Of a DNA stretch of 64,000 bases, positions 18,329 to 27,567 are shown piece after piece. The stretch's first letter is position 1, and each line of letters begins with the position of its first letter. The notes beneath the pieces were generated by a model that worked only from the letters and a program-made list of their open reading frames with translations, was not told the DNA's origin and ran no database searches. The stretch is from Limnohabitans sp. DM1 (lineage in GTDB: Bacteria; Pseudomonadota; Gammaproteobacteria; Burkholderiales; Burkholderiaceae_C), in the NCBI RefSeq assembly GCF_001269385.1, contig NZ_CXOO01000037.1:35831-99830 (forward strand), read 5' to 3'. The position numbers and the translations under genes were made by a program.

Positions 18329-19774
18329 TCACAATGTCTTGGCAGGAACAGGACTTGCCCCTGGCGTGCCTATTTTCAACGCCTTTTCGCGTCCACCAAA
18401 TTTTGCGACCAATCGGTCTTGGTCTTCTTTGGCCTGCTGATCAACGGCCTCCGGGTCCAGTTGTTGGTGCAGGATTTTTTCAAAATACCGACACACTTCT
18501 TGGTGCGTGACGCTTGCAGCCAGGTTGGTGGTTTGACCAGGGTCATTGATGATGTCAAACAACTCTGCCGGGTATCCCACGTAATGGTGATACGCCCAGC
18601 GATCTTGGCGCAGCATGTACGCTGCGCTGGGCGAGCCCAAAGCGTGGTACTCGCTGAATCCCAGGCGCTGAGGGTCATCAGGAGAGCGGGCAATCTCCAC
18701 CAAAGAGCGTCCCGGCAGGTCCTTGTCCGGCGCCAAACCCGAATTGGCCAGCACAGTGGGTGCCACGTCAATCAAGTTGACATGGGTATGGCACAGGTGG
18801 TTTTCAGGAACACCTGGACCTGCTACCACCATCGGCACATGGGTGGCTTCGCGGTACAGCGTCGATTTGTTCCACATGCCTCGCACGCCTTGGTTGTCGC
18901 CATGATCGCTGCTCAAGATCACACGGGTGCTGCCTTCCAATCCGGCGTCCTTCAAGGTGTTCAGCACCAGCCCCAACTGCTCGTCTATGAAGTTGACCAA
19001 CGCAAAGTAACAAGCCAAGGCCTCGCGACGTCGCTGAGCAGAGCCCAACTCTTGGTCAGGGTTTGAATAGTCGGCATGCCGCTGCACCCACGGATGCCTG
19101 GGATGGCCGCGATCGGGATGCAAGCGGGGTTCAGGAATGCGGTCAAAGTCAATTTGATCGAGGTACTTTTGGGGCACCACCAAGGGAAAATGCGGCGCCA
19201 CAAAACCAACAAACAATGTCCAAGGTGTCGTGCTCTTCTCGGCAGCACGGTCTTTTAACCACGCCACGGCTATTTCTGCACTGGCCATGTCATAGCGGTT
19301 GTAACTCGACTCCCCTGCCCCCAATTCGTTAAAAAGAAACGGTGGACGTTTTTCATCGGGCAAAGGGTTGCGCACAGAACCCCAGACTTGACCAATGCCT
19401 ACCGCCAGGTGAGCGGGCTGATGCTGCCGCATGAAACCCGTGGGCGCAGTTTCGCTCACGTAATGCAACTTGCCGATGGACTCGACACGCTGACCCGCTT
19501 GGGCCAAATCATGGCACCAACCTGGAATACGCCCGTCATAGCCCATGGCGTTGTCCCAATAGCCGGTTTGGTGCACCCACCGGCCAGTGGCCAATGCCGC
19601 TCGCGCAGGCACACAGATTGGCGAGGGGGTGAAAGCGTTGGTGAAACGTGTGCCTCGCGCCGCCAAAGCGTCCATGTGCGGGGTGGTGACAAAGGGGTGA
19701 CCGGCGCATCCCATGACCTGTGCGTCTTGCTCATCGGTGAGCAGTATCAATGTGTTGTAGTTTTCAGTGGCCAT
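18329..19774 (-). CDS. Sulfatase (alkaline-phosphatase superfamily), last gene of operon
   Basis: A 481-residue type I sulfatase. The maturation motif CVPAR starts at Cys54, which must be converted to formylglycine for activity. Metal ligands are visible in LLTDEQDAQ near the N-terminus and in ILSSDHGDNQG near residue 290. No signal peptide is seen, so it probably acts in the cytoplasm. The length and layout suit choline-sulfatase-like or arylsulfatase-like enzymes that release sulfate from organic esters. It begins four bases after the alpha/beta hydrolase stop and ends the five-gene operon. No formylglycine-generating enzyme or sulfate-export gene is in the window. Confidence 0.9.
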   Translation of the reverse strand: MATENYNTLILLTDEQDAQVMGCAGHPFVTTPHMDALAARGTRFTNAFTPSPICVPARAALATGRWVHQTGYWDNAMGYDGRIPGWCHDLAQAGQRVESIGKLHYVSETAPTGFMRQHQPAHLAVGIGQVWGSVRNPLPDEKRPPFLFNELGAGESSYNRYDMASAEIAVAWLKDRAAEKSTTPWTLFVGFVAPHFPLVVPQKYLDQIDFDRIPEPRLHPDRGHPRHPWVQRHADYSNPDQELGSAQRRREALACYFALVNFIDEQLGLVLNTLKDAGLEGSTRVILSSDHGDNQGVRGMWNKSTLYREATHVPMVVAGPGVPENHLCHTHVNLIDVAPTVLANSGLAPDKDLPGRSLVEIARSPDDPQRLGFSEYHALGSPSAAYMLRQDRWAYHHYVGYPAELFDIINDPGQTTNLAASVTHQEVCRYFEKILHQQLDPEAVDQQAKEDQDRLVAKFGGREKALKIGTPGASPVPAKTL

Positions 19775-19777
19775 GAT

Positions 19778-20503
19778 TCAATGACTTGTTGTGTTTTGCG
19801 CGATCCGATCCAGCGCCATGCTGAGTTCTGTCGGGTGAGTGACCATCAAATCATGGCCCCCAGCGATGACCTCGGTCGTCCAGTCAGGTTGACTTTGCGC
19901 TGCGTTGTAATGCGCTGAAAAGCGTGGGTTCATCTGTGCCCCCGCCAAAATATAGTGCTTGGTCCCAACGGCCCTCCAAGCCTGGCGCAGCTGAGGCCGG
20001 TCATGCATGGTCTTGAGTGGGTGCGGCGTACAACAAGCGCGCAGCCAAGCCAAATCTTCGGCTTCCGTCACCCCCCAAAGTGATGGATCAGGCGGGGGCA
20101 CTCTGTGGCCGCCCAGCGTGCTTGCGCCATTCAGCATGTCCGCCTTGCGTTGATCGGGAAAGCCGTCCCATCCTGGCACACCCTGTTCGGGAATGACCGC
20201 ATCCACGTACACCAGGGCGTTGATGTGGGCCGCCATTTGATCAGCCACCAGCGTCATGATCGTGCCCCCATAGCTGTGCCCCACCAAGATGACCTGGCTC
20301 AGCTGTTCAAACCGGATCAAATTCAATACATCTTGTGTGTGTGTGGCCAAGCCGACCTCTGGCGTCCACAAGTGCTGGCGCTCTCCCATTCCAGTGAGCG
20401 TAGGTGTGAACACTTCGTGCCCACGGTCGCGCAAATTTTTCGCCACCCGACGCCAGCACCAGCCGCCATGCCAGCCGCCATGAATCAACACAAAGCAACT
20501 CAT
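19778..20503 (-). CDS. Alpha/beta hydrolase (EstC/methylesterase-like)
   Basis: A 241-residue serine hydrolase. The oxyanion region LIHGGWHGGW is at residues 6-15, the nucleophile Ser77 lies in GHSYGG, and the terminal histidine is in AGGHDLM near residue 217. This compact form resembles plant-type hydroxynitrile lyase/methylesterase relatives found in bacteria. In its operon with two sulfatases and two Bug proteins it probably cleaves an ester or related bond in the same substrate family. The actual substrate is unknown. Confidence 0.88.
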   Translation of the reverse strand: MSCFVLIHGGWHGGWCWRRVAKNLRDRGHEVFTPTLTGMGERQHLWTPEVGLATHTQDVLNLIRFEQLSQVILVGHSYGGTIMTLVADQMAAHINALVYVDAVIPEQGVPGWDGFPDQRKADMLNGASTLGGHRVPPPDPSLWGVTEAEDLAWLRACCTPHPLKTMHDRPQLRQAWRAVGTKHYILAGAQMNPRFSAHYNAAQSQPDWTTEVIAGGHDLMVTHPTELSMALDRIAQNTTSH

Positions 20504-20514
20504 AGCGCCTGGCT

Positions 20515-21483
20515 TTACGCATCAACCGGCTGGTAGTTCATGCGCTTGGCTGTTTCGCCCCAGCGGTCAACGTCGGCCTTGATCATGCGGGCGAATTCAG
20601 CCGAAGGGGTCGACGCGGGCTCCATCACCAATTTGCCAAAGGCTTCCTTGATGCGGTCACTGGCGACGGCTTTGCTGACTGCCGAGTTAAGGGCCGCAAT
20701 ACGCTCTGGGCTTATCCCGGCTGGTGCCAACAAGCCAAACCACTCCAAACTCGTGAGCTGAGGAAATCCCGCTTCTGCCGCAGTCTGCACATCGGGCAAA
20801 ACAGCACTGCGTTTGGGCGATGTCGTCACCAGAACGCGCATTTTCCCGGCCTTGTGGGGTTGAGCTGCGTTGGACAGGGCTGTCACAAACGAAGAAATAC
20901 GACCTCCGTACAAGTCGTTGAGGATATCCGGTGCGCCCTTGTAGGGAACGTGCAGCATCTCGATGCCCGCCGCACTGGCGATTTGGGCACCCAGAAAATG
21001 TGGGGCGGAACCCGCACCAGGAGAAGCATAGGTAGCATCTTTGGGGTTGGCTTTGCACCAAGCTAGGAACTCACCCAATGTTTTGACAGGCACATGCGTG
21101 CCCACCGCAAGCGCGTTGGCCGACATACACACGGGACTGATCGGTACAAAGTCCTTTTGGGTGTCGTAGGCCAGCTTGCTGAAGACATGGGGGTACAGCG
21201 TCATGATCGACGCGGGTGTCAGCAACACAGTATTGCCATCTGGCGGGGCAGTTTTGACAGTGGCAACGCCAATCCGACCGCCCGCGCCTGGTTTGGCATC
21301 CACGACGACAGCGCGCCCACCCAGATGCGGCTTCATGGCTTCAGCCAGTTCACGGGCAATGATGTCCACCACTCCGCCCGCCGGAAAACCCACAACGATG
21401 CGAAGCGGATCAGATTGCGCGAGCGCTGGTGCGCCCATTGTTGCAGCAGCGCTGAAAACAGTGAAAGTTCTTCGGTTCAACAT
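20515..21483 (-). CDS. Bug family (TctC) tripartite tricarboxylate transporter binding protein
   Basis: A periplasmic solute-binding protein of 322 residues. The N-terminus MLNRRTFTVFSAAATMGAPA is a Tat-like or Sec signal, with ...PALAQ before mature residues. The family signature PLRIVVGFPAGGVVDIIARELA follows in pieces, as does PGAGGRIG. Bug proteins bind carboxylates or amides without charged contacts and usually feed a TctAB permease, but no tctA or tctB is nearby, as is common for orphan Bug genes. It lies between the two sulfatase blocks, with 12 to 22 bases to its neighbours. Confidence 0.9.
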   Translation of the reverse strand: MLNRRTFTVFSAAATMGAPALAQSDPLRIVVGFPAGGVVDIIARELAEAMKPHLGGRAVVVDAKPGAGGRIGVATVKTAPPDGNTVLLTPASIMTLYPHVFSKLAYDTQKDFVPISPVCMSANALAVGTHVPVKTLGEFLAWCKANPKDATYASPGAGSAPHFLGAQIASAAGIEMLHVPYKGAPDILNDLYGGRISSFVTALSNAAQPHKAGKMRVLVTTSPKRSAVLPDVQTAAEAGFPQLTSLEWFGLLAPAGISPERIAALNSAVSKAVASDRIKEAFGKLVMEPASTPSAEFARMIKADVDRWGETAKRMNYQPVDA

Positions 21484-21504
21484 GCTCAGTCTCCTTTGAA
21501 AAAA

Positions 21505-23076
21505 TCAAGCAGGGCCAACCGGCTCTAGCGCCGGACTGCGGACATCATCTGGACGGCTCATGATTCGCTGCACCAGTTCTTCGCGCAAGCCCCGTGAATG
21601 GACGTCGTCAAACAAGTTGTTGCACTCTTGGGGGTCGTTGTGCAGGTCATACATTTCGCCTGCTCCGGATGTCAATTCGAGCGTGAGCTTGGCGGTTTGC
21701 GTGCGCACCGTGCGCAAATTCAGCGCCACACCGCAACGCGAAGGCCCCAAGCGCCATTCGTTGAAGGCGTGATCACGCTGCGTCTGGGGCTGGCCTTCGA
21801 GCAATGGTCGCAAGCTGGTGCTGTGCACAGCGGAGCCGATGGGGGTGGAGGCATAGTCGCCAAAGGTGGCCGCCAAATCCAAAGTTGACACAGGATCCTG
21901 CACCACCTGGCCTGCGCCAACGCCCGGGCCACGCACAACCAGTCCGACACGCAAGAGTCCTTCGTAATGCATGGGGCCTTTGAGCATCAGGCCATGGTCA
22001 CCGAGCAGTTCGCCATGATCGGAAGTGAACACGACCAGCGTGTTGTCGGCCAAACCTTCCTCTTGCAGTGCAGCAAGAATCCGGCCCACTTGGTGATCCA
22101 CAAGTGAAACCATGCCGTAGTAGTTGGCCGTGATGTCGCGCAGTTGGGCATCTGTTTCAAATTTCATGCGCGAATACTCTTGCCGGACTTTGCGGCTCTC
22201 CGGCGTGCCGCCTGGGGTGTTTTCGAGCGCGGCACGGTGCCACCATGGCCGTCGGTCCAAGTCCAGGCTTCGATGCTTTGGCAAATCGACGTCTTCTGCT
22301 CTGTGCATCCAGCACCAAGGTGCTGGTGCGTCAAACGGGTGGTGTGGATCGGCCATGGACACCCAAGCGCAAAAGGGCTTCGGTGTTTTTGCCGAAGTCC
22401 GGTCCTCGCGCTGTTGAAGCCCTTGCTGTTTTAAAAAACTCACTGTGCGGTCACCCACCCAAGTGCTGTTGTGCCAAGCCGTGGGAAGTGCGCTGTTGTG
22501 GGTTTGTGCGGCATCCGTGAACGGTGCAAGCGCTTGTTTGTAAAGCGCATCTTTCATGTCGCCCAAACCGTCTGCGTGGTACCAACGCTCGTAATGCAAG
22601 CCGCCAGGTGGACGTTCTGGCAACCAGTAGTTGTGCCCGAGCTGCATCAGTTCAACGTGGTCAAACCCCATGTAGGGGCCATGCCAATCGTCCGCAAACT
22701 GGTGTGAGCTCGGAATGTTTTCGCAGCGGCCTGTGGGGCGATTGCCATAGGAGTGATTGCTGGAAAAGTGCGCTTTGCCAATGAAGCAGGTGTCGTAGCC
22801 CGACCTGGACAACGAACCTGCAAAACCATTCGCGGCCAGGGATTCATCGAGGTCGATCCCGTTGTCATGCACGCCGCTGGTGAGCGGCAGCATGCCCGTC
22901 AGCAATGCGCTGCGCGAAGGCATGCACACCACATTCGGCGTGATGCACGCCGAAAAACGGGTGCCTTGTTGGGCCAATAAATCCAGGTGCGGCGTCTTGA
23001 CGCCCCGCCCTTCAAAGCCAAAACAATCACCTCGGTGTTGATCACTCATGATCAACAAAATATTGGGCTTTTCCAT
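21505..23076 (-). CDS. Sulfatase (alkaline-phosphatase superfamily)
   Basis: A 523-residue type I sulfatase, not closely similar to the other sulfatase of the operon. The formylglycine motif CMPSR starts at Cys51. The N-terminal metal site is MSDQHRGD and a second is FTSDHGELLGDHGL. The N-terminus KPNILLIMSDQHRGD lacks a signal peptide. Tryptophan- and histidine-rich insertions in the middle (WYHADG, HHPFDAP) resemble choline-sulfatase/phosphonate monoesterase relatives. I prefer the ATG at 23076 because GAG is about ten bases upstream. A GTG at 23088 is possible. Confidence 0.9.
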   Translation of the reverse strand: MEKPNILLIMSDQHRGDCFGFEGRGVKTPHLDLLAQQGTRFSACITPNVVCMPSRSALLTGMLPLTSGVHDNGIDLDESLAANGFAGSLSRSGYDTCFIGKAHFSSNHSYGNRPTGRCENIPSSHQFADDWHGPYMGFDHVELMQLGHNYWLPERPPGGLHYERWYHADGLGDMKDALYKQALAPFTDAAQTHNSALPTAWHNSTWVGDRTVSFLKQQGLQQREDRTSAKTPKPFCAWVSMADPHHPFDAPAPWCWMHRAEDVDLPKHRSLDLDRRPWWHRAALENTPGGTPESRKVRQEYSRMKFETDAQLRDITANYYGMVSLVDHQVGRILAALQEEGLADNTLVVFTSDHGELLGDHGLMLKGPMHYEGLLRVGLVVRGPGVGAGQVVQDPVSTLDLAATFGDYASTPIGSAVHSTSLRPLLEGQPQTQRDHAFNEWRLGPSRCGVALNLRTVRTQTAKLTLELTSGAGEMYDLHNDPQECNNLFDDVHSRGLREELVQRIMSRPDDVRSPALEPVGPA

Positions 23077-23102
23077 GTGCGGGGTCACTCAGTTTTACGG
23101 TG

Positions 23103-24071
23103 TCACTTGTCGGCTGTGTAGCCCGTCGCCTTGATCACAGGGCCCCAGCGCTCAAAGTCTGCTTTGAGTTGTCGGCTCAAATCCACCGAATTGAGAACCG
23201 CCGAGTCGAACTCCAATTTTTCGATGGCCGCCACCAAACGAGCAGACTTGGCCGCCGTCACCATGGCTTTCTCAAGCTCCGCCACAACCGGGGCCGGAGT
23301 TTTGCTGGAGGCAAACAGGCCAAAGACCTCACTGATTTGAAGATCTGGATAGCCCAGCTGCTTGAATGTGCTGACCCCAGGCAAGCTGGGCAATGGCTGG
23401 TCACCCGAAAACGCCAAAATGTGCAACTTGCCCGACTTGTGGTGTGTCACCAAATTGGGCAAGGTGGTCGCCAGTGCAGGGATGTTGCCACCCAAAACAT
23501 CGGTCATGGCGGCCGCGCCCCCACGGTAAGGCACATGCTGAAAATCAATGCCGGCCAGTCGGCCAAACATCACGCCCATGAAATGCATGGCCGTGCCTGC
23601 GCCGGGCGTGCCATAGCTGGCTTTGCCTGGATTGGCCTTGGCCCAATCCACAAACTCTTTGAGTGTTTTGGCAGGTGTACCAAGGCCCACACCCAAGGCA
23701 AATGTGAAAGAGCAAACACTGGCCAAAGGCTTCAAATCAGCCATGCTGTATCGCAAGTTGGGGTGGACGTGCGGAAAAATAGTGGCGTTGCCACCCGGCA
23801 TGAGTACTACGGTGCTGCCATCGGCGGGTGCCGCCAACATGGCCTCTGTGGCCAGTTGCCCGGCTGCGCCTGTTTTGTTTTCCACAATCGCGTTGTATCC
23901 CAACACACGCAGTTCTTCCGCCATTTGACGGGCCACCACATCGACCGCGCCGCCAGCGGGATAGCCCACCCATATCTTCAATGGCTTGGCCTGTGCATTC
24001 ACCCAGCTGGGCGCCATGGCCAGCAGGCTGGCGGCGGCGATGAAACTGAGGGCGTGGCGGCGATGGGTCAT
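23103..24071 (-). CDS. Bug family (TctC) tripartite tricarboxylate transporter binding protein, first gene of operon
   Basis: A 322-residue periplasmic binding protein with signal peptide (...MAPSWVNAQA) and the signature KIWVGYPAGGAVDVVARQMAEEL in pieces, then NKTGAAGQ. It is paralogous to the second Bug protein of the operon but clearly diverged, so the two may bind different compounds. It is the first of five genes and diverges from a Crp/Fnr-type regulator, which suggests control from the short shared promoter region. Confidence 0.9.
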   Translation of the reverse strand: MTHRRHALSFIAAASLLAMAPSWVNAQAKPLKIWVGYPAGGAVDVVARQMAEELRVLGYNAIVENKTGAAGQLATEAMLAAPADGSTVVLMPGGNATIFPHVHPNLRYSMADLKPLASVCSFTFALGVGLGTPAKTLKEFVDWAKANPGKASYGTPGAGTAMHFMGVMFGRLAGIDFQHVPYRGGAAAMTDVLGGNIPALATTLPNLVTHHKSGKLHILAFSGDQPLPSLPGVSTFKQLGYPDLQISEVFGLFASSKTPAPVVAELEKAMVTAAKSARLVAAIEKLEFDSAVLNSVDLSRQLKADFERWGPVIKATGYTADK

Positions 24072-24131
24072 GGCCTAGCTTCCGTGAAGTAAAGAACAGA
24101 CGGATGTTGGGTTCGCGTGTTGTCCCGCTCA

Positions 24132-24145
24132 GTTACTTCGGTAAC
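24132..24145. promoter_or_regulatory. Inverted repeat GTTAC-N4-GTAAC before Crp/Fnr gene
   Basis: A perfect 5-4-5 inverted repeat, the same geometry as FNR/CRP-family half-sites, lies ten bases before the preferred start of the Crp/Fnr regulator gene and in the short gap shared with the divergent sulfatase operon. I infer it is the regulator's own operator. Confidence 0.45.
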
Positions 24146-24154
24146 AATTTAGGG

Positions 24155-24868
24155 ATGACCCTTAGCGAAAATGTCGAATCGTCCAAAAACGACCCGGTGT
24201 GGCGCAACAGCCAAAGCTTGGCACGCCAATTGGCCCAGGCGCTGGCTCAGCCCGTGGACTTGAAACAGCGCCCCAGGCACCGCGTGACGGTGGGTCAAAC
24301 CTTGATCAACACCCGTGAAACGGTTGCCCGCTTACCTTTTGTCATGAGTGGACGCCTCAATGCCGTGGTCCACATTCCAGGCCAGCAAGGCGGGCAGATC
24401 GTGCCCATCGCATTTGGCCCGGGCGAAATCGCGCTTTTGTCCTACTTGTTCAATCGCTTGCCCAGCGGTAGCGATTTGGTCGCAGCTCAGGCCTCGACGA
24501 TCCAATGGGTACCGGTGGAAGAACTTGAGGCCGCATTACTGCATGACCCTGAACTGATGGTGCTTTTGGTCAGGTTTTTAGGCTTGCGTTTGCGCGAAGT
24601 TCAGGTGCGTGAAAGAGCCGGTTTTGCGCGCAGCGTTCCGGCCCGTTTGAGCGCCAGTTTGTCACGCGCCCTGATGGATTTACCGGCCAGACCCGATGGG
24701 CGACTGCTGATCCAAGCGACCCATGAACAACTGGCTGCGAGCTGCGGCGTCAGCCGTCCCAAGACATCGCTGGCTTTGAAAAAAATGGAGCGCGACAGGA
24801 TTGTGAAACTAGGGCGCAAGTGGGTCGAGGTCCTCAACCCAAAGGCCCTCCAGTCGCTCGCAAACTGA
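24155..24868 (+). CDS. Crp/Fnr family transcriptional regulator
   Basis: A predicted DNA-binding regulator of about 237 residues. A cyclic-nucleotide-binding-like beta-roll spans the first 130 residues. A long dimer helix follows, then a C-terminal winged helix with the HTH stretch THEQLAASCGVSRPKTSLALKKME. There are no conserved cysteines for an Fe-S cluster, so it is not a classical FNR. A start at 24104 is also possible but would place the operator-like repeat inside the gene and leave only 32 bases to the divergent operon. Its position makes it the likely local regulator of the Bug/sulfatase operon. Confidence 0.85.
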   Translation: MTLSENVESSKNDPVWRNSQSLARQLAQALAQPVDLKQRPRHRVTVGQTLINTRETVARLPFVMSGRLNAVVHIPGQQGGQIVPIAFGPGEIALLSYLFNRLPSGSDLVAAQASTIQWVPVEELEAALLHDPELMVLLVRFLGLRLREVQVRERAGFARSVPARLSASLSRALMDLPARPDGRLLIQATHEQLAASCGVSRPKTSLALKKMERDRIVKLGRKWVEVLNPKALQSLAN

Positions 24869-24946
24869 GCACATAAGCTCAGCTTGCGTGCGCCATCTGA
24901 AGACGCAGACTCAAGAGGGCCAAGCTGCAGAATCAAAGCCAACAGC

Positions 24947-25861
24947 TCAGCCAGCTTGATGCGCCTTCATCGCCTTGCCCACTTCCAGCGTGCCCTGCTC
25001 TGAGCCGGAGCGCGGCACTGTCTCGCCCTCACGGTCGGTGACCTGAGCCATCGCCGCCAGCAGGCGCTCTGCCGTGTCGGGGCCGGTGCCTAGGTGCACG
25101 CCTTGGGTCAGGGTGATGTGGGCCACCTCAAAGCTGCCCGCGCCTGCGCAGATGATGGTGCGGTTGGGGGCGTCATCGCTGGCCATGACCAGCATGGCGG
25201 GCACCACGGCGCTGGGCTCCAGGGCTTTGAGCACTTGCTCGGGCATCAGGCCTTCGGTCATGCGGGTGGCGGCGGTAGGGGCCAGCGCGTTGACGCGGAT
25301 GTTGTGTTTTTCGCCTTCAATCGACAGGGTCTGCATCAGGCCCGCCAGCGCCATCTTGGCTGCGCCGTAGTTGGCCTGGCCAAAGTTGCCATACAGGCCG
25401 CTGGACGAGGTGGTCATCACCACGCGGCCGAAGTTTTGCGCTTGCATGATGGGCCACACGGCTTTGGTGCAATGCACCGCGCCCATGACATGCACGTCCA
25501 TCACCAGCTTGAAGTCGGAAAGCTCCATCTTGGCAAAACTCTTGTCGCGCAGGATGCCCGCGTTATTCACCAGGATGTCCACGCGGCCCCAAGTGTCCAT
25601 GGTCTGCTGCACCATTTTTTGCACGGCTTCAAAGTCGGTCACAGAGGCGCCGTTGGCGATGGCTTCGCCGCCTGCAGCACGGATTTCATCGACCACCGAT
25701 TGCGCGGCCGACACCGAGCCGCCCACGCCGTGCACATCGCCGCCCAGGTCGTTGACGACCACTTTGGCGCCGCGTGCGGCCAGTGCCAGGGCGTGCTGTT
25801 TGCCCAGACCGCCGCCTGCGCCGGTGACGATGGCGACACGGCCTTTGAAATCAATGCTCAT
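24947..25861 (-). CDS. Short-chain dehydrogenase (3-hydroxyacyl-CoA dehydrogenase, MFE-2-like)
   Basis: A 304-residue NAD(P)-dependent oxidoreductase. It has the Rossmann motif TGAGGGLGKQHA near residue 12, the NNAG motif at LVNNAGILRD, and the catalytic Ser-Tyr-Lys with YGAAK around residue 165. A C-terminal extension beyond the usual 250 residues is typical of SDRs related to the hydroxyacyl-CoA dehydrogenase part of peroxisomal multifunctional enzyme 2. The ATG at 25861 (MSIDFKGR) is chosen, preceded by AAGGAAA. A frame up to 25915 has no family support. It is divergent from the NUDIX gene. Confidence 0.88.
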   Translation of the reverse strand: MSIDFKGRVAIVTGAGGGLGKQHALALAARGAKVVVNDLGGDVHGVGGSVSAAQSVVDEIRAAGGEAIANGASVTDFEAVQKMVQQTMDTWGRVDILVNNAGILRDKSFAKMELSDFKLVMDVHVMGAVHCTKAVWPIMQAQNFGRVVMTTSSSGLYGNFGQANYGAAKMALAGLMQTLSIEGEKHNIRVNALAPTAATRMTEGLMPEQVLKALEPSAVVPAMLVMASDDAPNRTIICAGAGSFEVAHITLTQGVHLGTGPDTAERLLAAMAQVTDREGETVPRSGSEQGTLEVGKAMKAHQAG

Positions 25862-26002
25862 GGGTTTTCCTTCTTGGAGTGTGTGTGAATGGGTGACAGG
25901 GCCGCCGGGCGCCATCTGCTAATCTGGCATCTGACTGAAAAGGCCTTGTGCCGAACTTTAAAGCAGCCGGTCTGCCCGCTGTGTTACCCGATTGACACCC
26001 TC

Positions 26003-26881
26003 ATGGAACTGAACACTGAAATCATCACCACCCCGCCCCTGGACTCTGCCTCGGTGGTCTTGCTGCGTGACCACGCCGAGGGCATGCAGGTGCTGCTGCT
26101 CAGGCGCCATCAGGCCTCCAATGTGCTGGGGGGGGCTTATGTGTTTCCGGGCGGCAAGCTCGACGCGGCCGACCATAGCCCCGCGCTGCTGGCCAGGCTG
26201 AGCCAGGACGCCGCTACATTGCACCAGCGTCTGGCCGAGCCCGAGCTGCCCGAAGAGCGCGCCGCGGCCTTGTTTGTGGCCGCGATTCGCGAAGCCTTTG
26301 AAGAATCCCGCGTGTTGCTGGGCCAGGCGCACAGCGAAACGCCCGATCTGCAGGCCCTGCAAAACGCTCTGGCCCAGGGGCACAGCTGGTCCGAGGCCTT
26401 TCAAAAGCTCTCGCTGCAGCTGCGCACCGACGCCCTGGTGCCCTGGACGCGCTGGATCACGCCCCGCCAGGCCTCAGTCACCAACAAGCGCTTTGACACG
26501 CGGTTTTTCATCACCCGCGTGCCCGACGGGCAAACTGCCGCACACGACAACCACGAAACCACCGAAACCCTGTGGATCACCCCGCGCCAGGCACTGATCC
26601 GCTACTGGGACCGCCAGATTGAACTGGCACCGCCGCAGATCATGAGCCTGGTGCATCTGGCCCGGCACCCAAACACCGACAGCGTCCTGGCAGAAGCCCG
26701 CTGCCGAAAGCCACCCGTGATCGAGCCCGAACCCTTCGACCAGGACGGCATCCGCACCATCTGCTACCCGGGCGATCCACGCCATTCCGTCGCCCAAGTC
26801 GCGTTTCCGGGCCCGAGCCGATTGATGTACAAAAACAAGCGGTTTGAACCCGAATGGGGCTTGGCGGCATTGCTTGACTAG
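26003..26881 (+). CDS. NUDIX hydrolase (NUDT7/NUDT19-like)
   Basis: A 292-residue hydrolase predicted to cleave a nucleoside diphosphate linked to another moiety, possibly CoA derivatives. The NUDIX box is interrupted by a long insertion: GAYVFPGGKLD is followed about 50 residues later by REAFEESRVLLG, an arrangement typical of NUDT19-type and related bacterial proteins. The start is the ATG at 26003 (MELNTEIIT). The frame upstream to 25889 lacks family similarity. The neighbourhood of acyl-CoA metabolism genes fits a CoA-related role but does not prove it. Confidence 0.85.
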   Translation: MELNTEIITTPPLDSASVVLLRDHAEGMQVLLLRRHQASNVLGGAYVFPGGKLDAADHSPALLARLSQDAATLHQRLAEPELPEERAAALFVAAIREAFEESRVLLGQAHSETPDLQALQNALAQGHSWSEAFQKLSLQLRTDALVPWTRWITPRQASVTNKRFDTRFFITRVPDGQTAAHDNHETTETLWITPRQALIRYWDRQIELAPPQIMSLVHLARHPNTDSVLAEARCRKPPVIEPEPFDQDGIRTICYPGDPRHSVAQVAFPGPSRLMYKNKRFEPEWGLAALLD

Positions 26882-26945
26882 AATATGCTGTTCAAACGTT
26901 TCAAATTGTTACGTTATTCCCAGATTTAACCCGCATCCTTCCTGT

Positions 26946-27302
26946 ATGAGCCAAGCCGCAGATCCGACCTACCTGTCCATTGACCGGGCCATGGAATTCA
27001 TTGGTGATCTCAATGGCGTTTTGTCTCTGCTCAAGACTCTGCAGCAAACCCTGAGTGACGACTTGCCCCGCTTGCAAGAATTTCTCAACAAAGACGATGT
27101 CGGTGGTGCCAATCGCATCCTGCACCAGCTCAAAGGTTTCACGCCTGTGTTTTGTGTGGACAGTCTGGTCGAACGCGTCGTCATGGTCGAGCAGCTGAGC
27201 AAACACGGCGAGCCCGCCGAAGTCCGCGCAGCCTACAGCCATTTGGCCCCCCAACTCGACCAACTGCGCGCCGAAGTCGTCGCCCACCTGGCCAGCCAAT
27301 AA
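26946..27302 (+). CDS. Histidine phosphotransfer (Hpt) domain protein
   Basis: A single-domain protein of 118 residues, all helical, with the phosphoacceptor His60 in the motif HQLKGF. Hpt proteins pass phosphoryl groups between response-regulator receiver domains and are found in multi-step phosphorelays. No kinase or response regulator is in the window, so its partners are elsewhere. The ATG at 26946 (MSQAADPTY) is chosen because the longer frame overlaps the NUDIX gene. Confidence 0.82.
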   Translation: MSQAADPTYLSIDRAMEFIGDLNGVLSLLKTLQQTLSDDLPRLQEFLNKDDVGGANRILHQLKGFTPVFCVDSLVERVVMVEQLSKHGEPAEVRAAYSHLAPQLDQLRAEVVAHLASQ

Positions 27303-27426
27303 GCCAGGCCTGTCCCTCCCGCATTGATGTATTGCGCAGGTCGGCGGTCGAAGACCCCGACAGGTGTGGGCTTGGCGGACATGGGTATTTGCGCAGAACA
27401 GGTCCTGTGCGCCAAGACATGGGCAT

Positions 27427-27503
27427 TGTGGGAGCCTGCCCTGCTGGCGATATGAGGCTTGTGGACCGCAGACCATCGCTTGCAGGGCAAGGCGCCTACA
27501 AAA
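27427..27503. repeat. Palindromic intergenic repeat, family 1
   Basis: A unit with GTGGGAGCCTGCCCTGCTGG at the left and CATCGCTTGCAGGGCAAGG then GCCTACAAAAG at the right, matching the units at 6219 and 9296. It lies in the 428-base gap between the Hpt gene and dusC, which contains no gene and is largely repeat. Confidence 0.75.
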
Positions 27504-27567
27504 GCCCACCCCACACCCATCGTTGAACATGACAAAAATTCAAGCAGCATGGGGCCGGATCAACAGC

